A stretch of 64,000 nucleotides of DNA from positions 221,373,148-221,437,147 of the forward strand of contig CP136061.1 in the NCBI GenBank assembly GCA_032622095.1, given 5' to 3'. The notes below the pieces were generated by a model. It saw nothing but the letters and a program-made list of their open reading frames with translations, was not told the DNA's origin and ran no database searches. Shown here piece by piece: positions 63,010-64,000 of this stretch. The first letter of the stretch is position 1, and each line of letters starts with the position of its first letter. The position numbers were made by a program, and so were the translations under genes. Source of the DNA: Siphonodentalium dalli. Taxonomy: Eukaryota > Mollusca > Scaphopoda > Gadilida > Siphonodentaliidae.

Positions 63010-63225
63010 CCCTGGAACCCTTTCATGACGGAAGCTGCACTGGTGCAGCATTAAAGACCTTGTGCCAGTGCAGTCTCCCATAATTAAGAGAATGCACTGG
63101 CTTACAAGGTCAAGGTAAATATTAGGCCAATGTATTCTCTTATAGGGAGACTCACATATATAAGATAATGCATTGGCACAGGGTTTTCACAAAATTTCAG
63201 GAAGCTACAGCCAGGGAAGTGTTAG
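63010..63225. mobile_element. PB-B MITE copy, last of the tandem series
   Basis: CCCTTTCATGACGGAAGCTG to GCCAGGGAAGTGTTA. Confidence 0.72.
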
Positions 63226-63497
63226 GGTGACTTAAAAACAGCTTGACATGCAATGATAACCATGCAAATTTTTCAAAAATAAATTCTTCATAAACAAAGG
63301 TTCATCTGCAAATTAGTTTCATTGAAAAACTAGAGCATTTTATCTAGTGCAAGCATTGTTGTAATTGGTGGACAATATATTGTTGGTGGAAGCTGAAACA
63401 CTTCTTCCAAAAGAGTAGTTTCTGGTTTACAAAACAAAACAAAATTTTACGGCCAAAATCAATTTATTTGAACTAATAAACCAGTGAGTGAATTAGA

Positions 63498-63684
63498 TAC
63501 AGTAATGCTCTAAATAATCGACTCCTTAACCACAGCAGAATTATGGGTAATTTTTTAGGATTTAGTCGGAAATATGTGAGAGCTTTCCGATGAATGGCAA
63601 CAAGCCATATTTCCGACTAAATCCTGAAAAATTACCCATAATTCTGTTGTGGTTAAGGAGTCGATTATTTAGAGCATTACTGTA
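63498..63684. mobile_element. FB foldback copy 12
   Basis: TA-flanked; AAATAATCGACTCC ends in both arms; the left arm lacks the tip. Confidence 0.85.
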
Positions 63685-64000
63685 AGCTGTGAGGAATTAA
63701 TGTTTGTGTGAGCGTGGAGAAATGGTTCACCTCAGAGCCTCCTTAACCTCTTGGCTGCTATACGTCATTACTCAGTATGGACGTAAAATGTCAAGCTGTG
63801 TGCTATATGTCTGTACTGGGTATGGACCAACTTCAGCATATTAGTGGCTGCTCATTCTTCAGAACCGAAACTAAGAAATTAGTACATCGGAACCATTGTA
63901 TCTCGATGTTTGAAACTGTGTATGGTGTTCCATAATGAATGATGAAAAACATTCTATGTAGTCAGTGCTGTGGTTGTTTCGATATTCTCATTATATTTTG
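63685..64000. other. Right edge, ABCA intron with imperfect short repeat
   Basis: GCTGCTATACGTC...AGTATGGACGTAAAATGTCAAG is followed by GTGCTATATGTCTGTACTGGGTATGGAC, an imperfect ~45-base repeat. No ABCA exon recognised. Confidence 0.4.

Overview
The window is animal nuclear DNA. It is AT-rich and intron-dense, about 90% non-coding, and packed with short non-autonomous transposons. The gene content and the repeat style point to a marine invertebrate. That style is roughly 160-bp minisatellite cores capped by hairpins and trailed by GGAC/ACGG runs, as described for bivalve 'pearl'/Helentron-type elements. A mollusc is the most likely source, but this is inference and not proven.

Two real protein-coding genes converge on each other. 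On the + strand, exons at 1551-12230 encode the last 358 codons of a NitFhit fusion: a nitrilase-superfamily Nit1 domain followed by an Fhit histidine-triad domain. Its 5' exons lie left of the window. On the - strand, 16 exons between 59901 and 24197 encode the last 1274 codons of a full-size ABCA transporter (ABCA3-like): first nucleotide-binding domain, linker, second transmembrane domain with its extracellular loop, second nucleotide-binding domain and C-terminus. Its N-terminal transmembrane half lies right of the window. In both genes every exon-exon phase is consistent and no frame is broken.

Layout: 1-12230 NitFhit introns and exons; 12231-24196 intergenic repeats, including a ~730-bp direct duplication, foldbacks and remnants of transposase-like ORFs; 24197-59901 ABCA exons separated by large introns full of repeats; 59902-64000 upstream ABCA intron with a nested transposon stack. 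Repeat families recognised: TTAA-flanked piggyBac-like MITEs (four subfamilies, here PB-A to PB-D), a hAT-like palindromic MITE with an 8-bp target duplication (HT), a TA-flanked foldback element (FB), hairpin-capped minisatellite elements (HEL), and one PIF/Harbinger-like 1.6-kb insertion.

The most striking biology is in NitFhit. Two introns carry U12-type (minor spliceosome) signals, one GT-AG and one AT-AC, and two decayed copies of NitFhit exon segments sit inside its introns. In the ABCA gene the last bases of one exon plus its splice donor have been amplified into a 50-bp minisatellite. In the FB elements the two arms of each hairpin share copy-specific variants, which suggests arm-to-arm correction.
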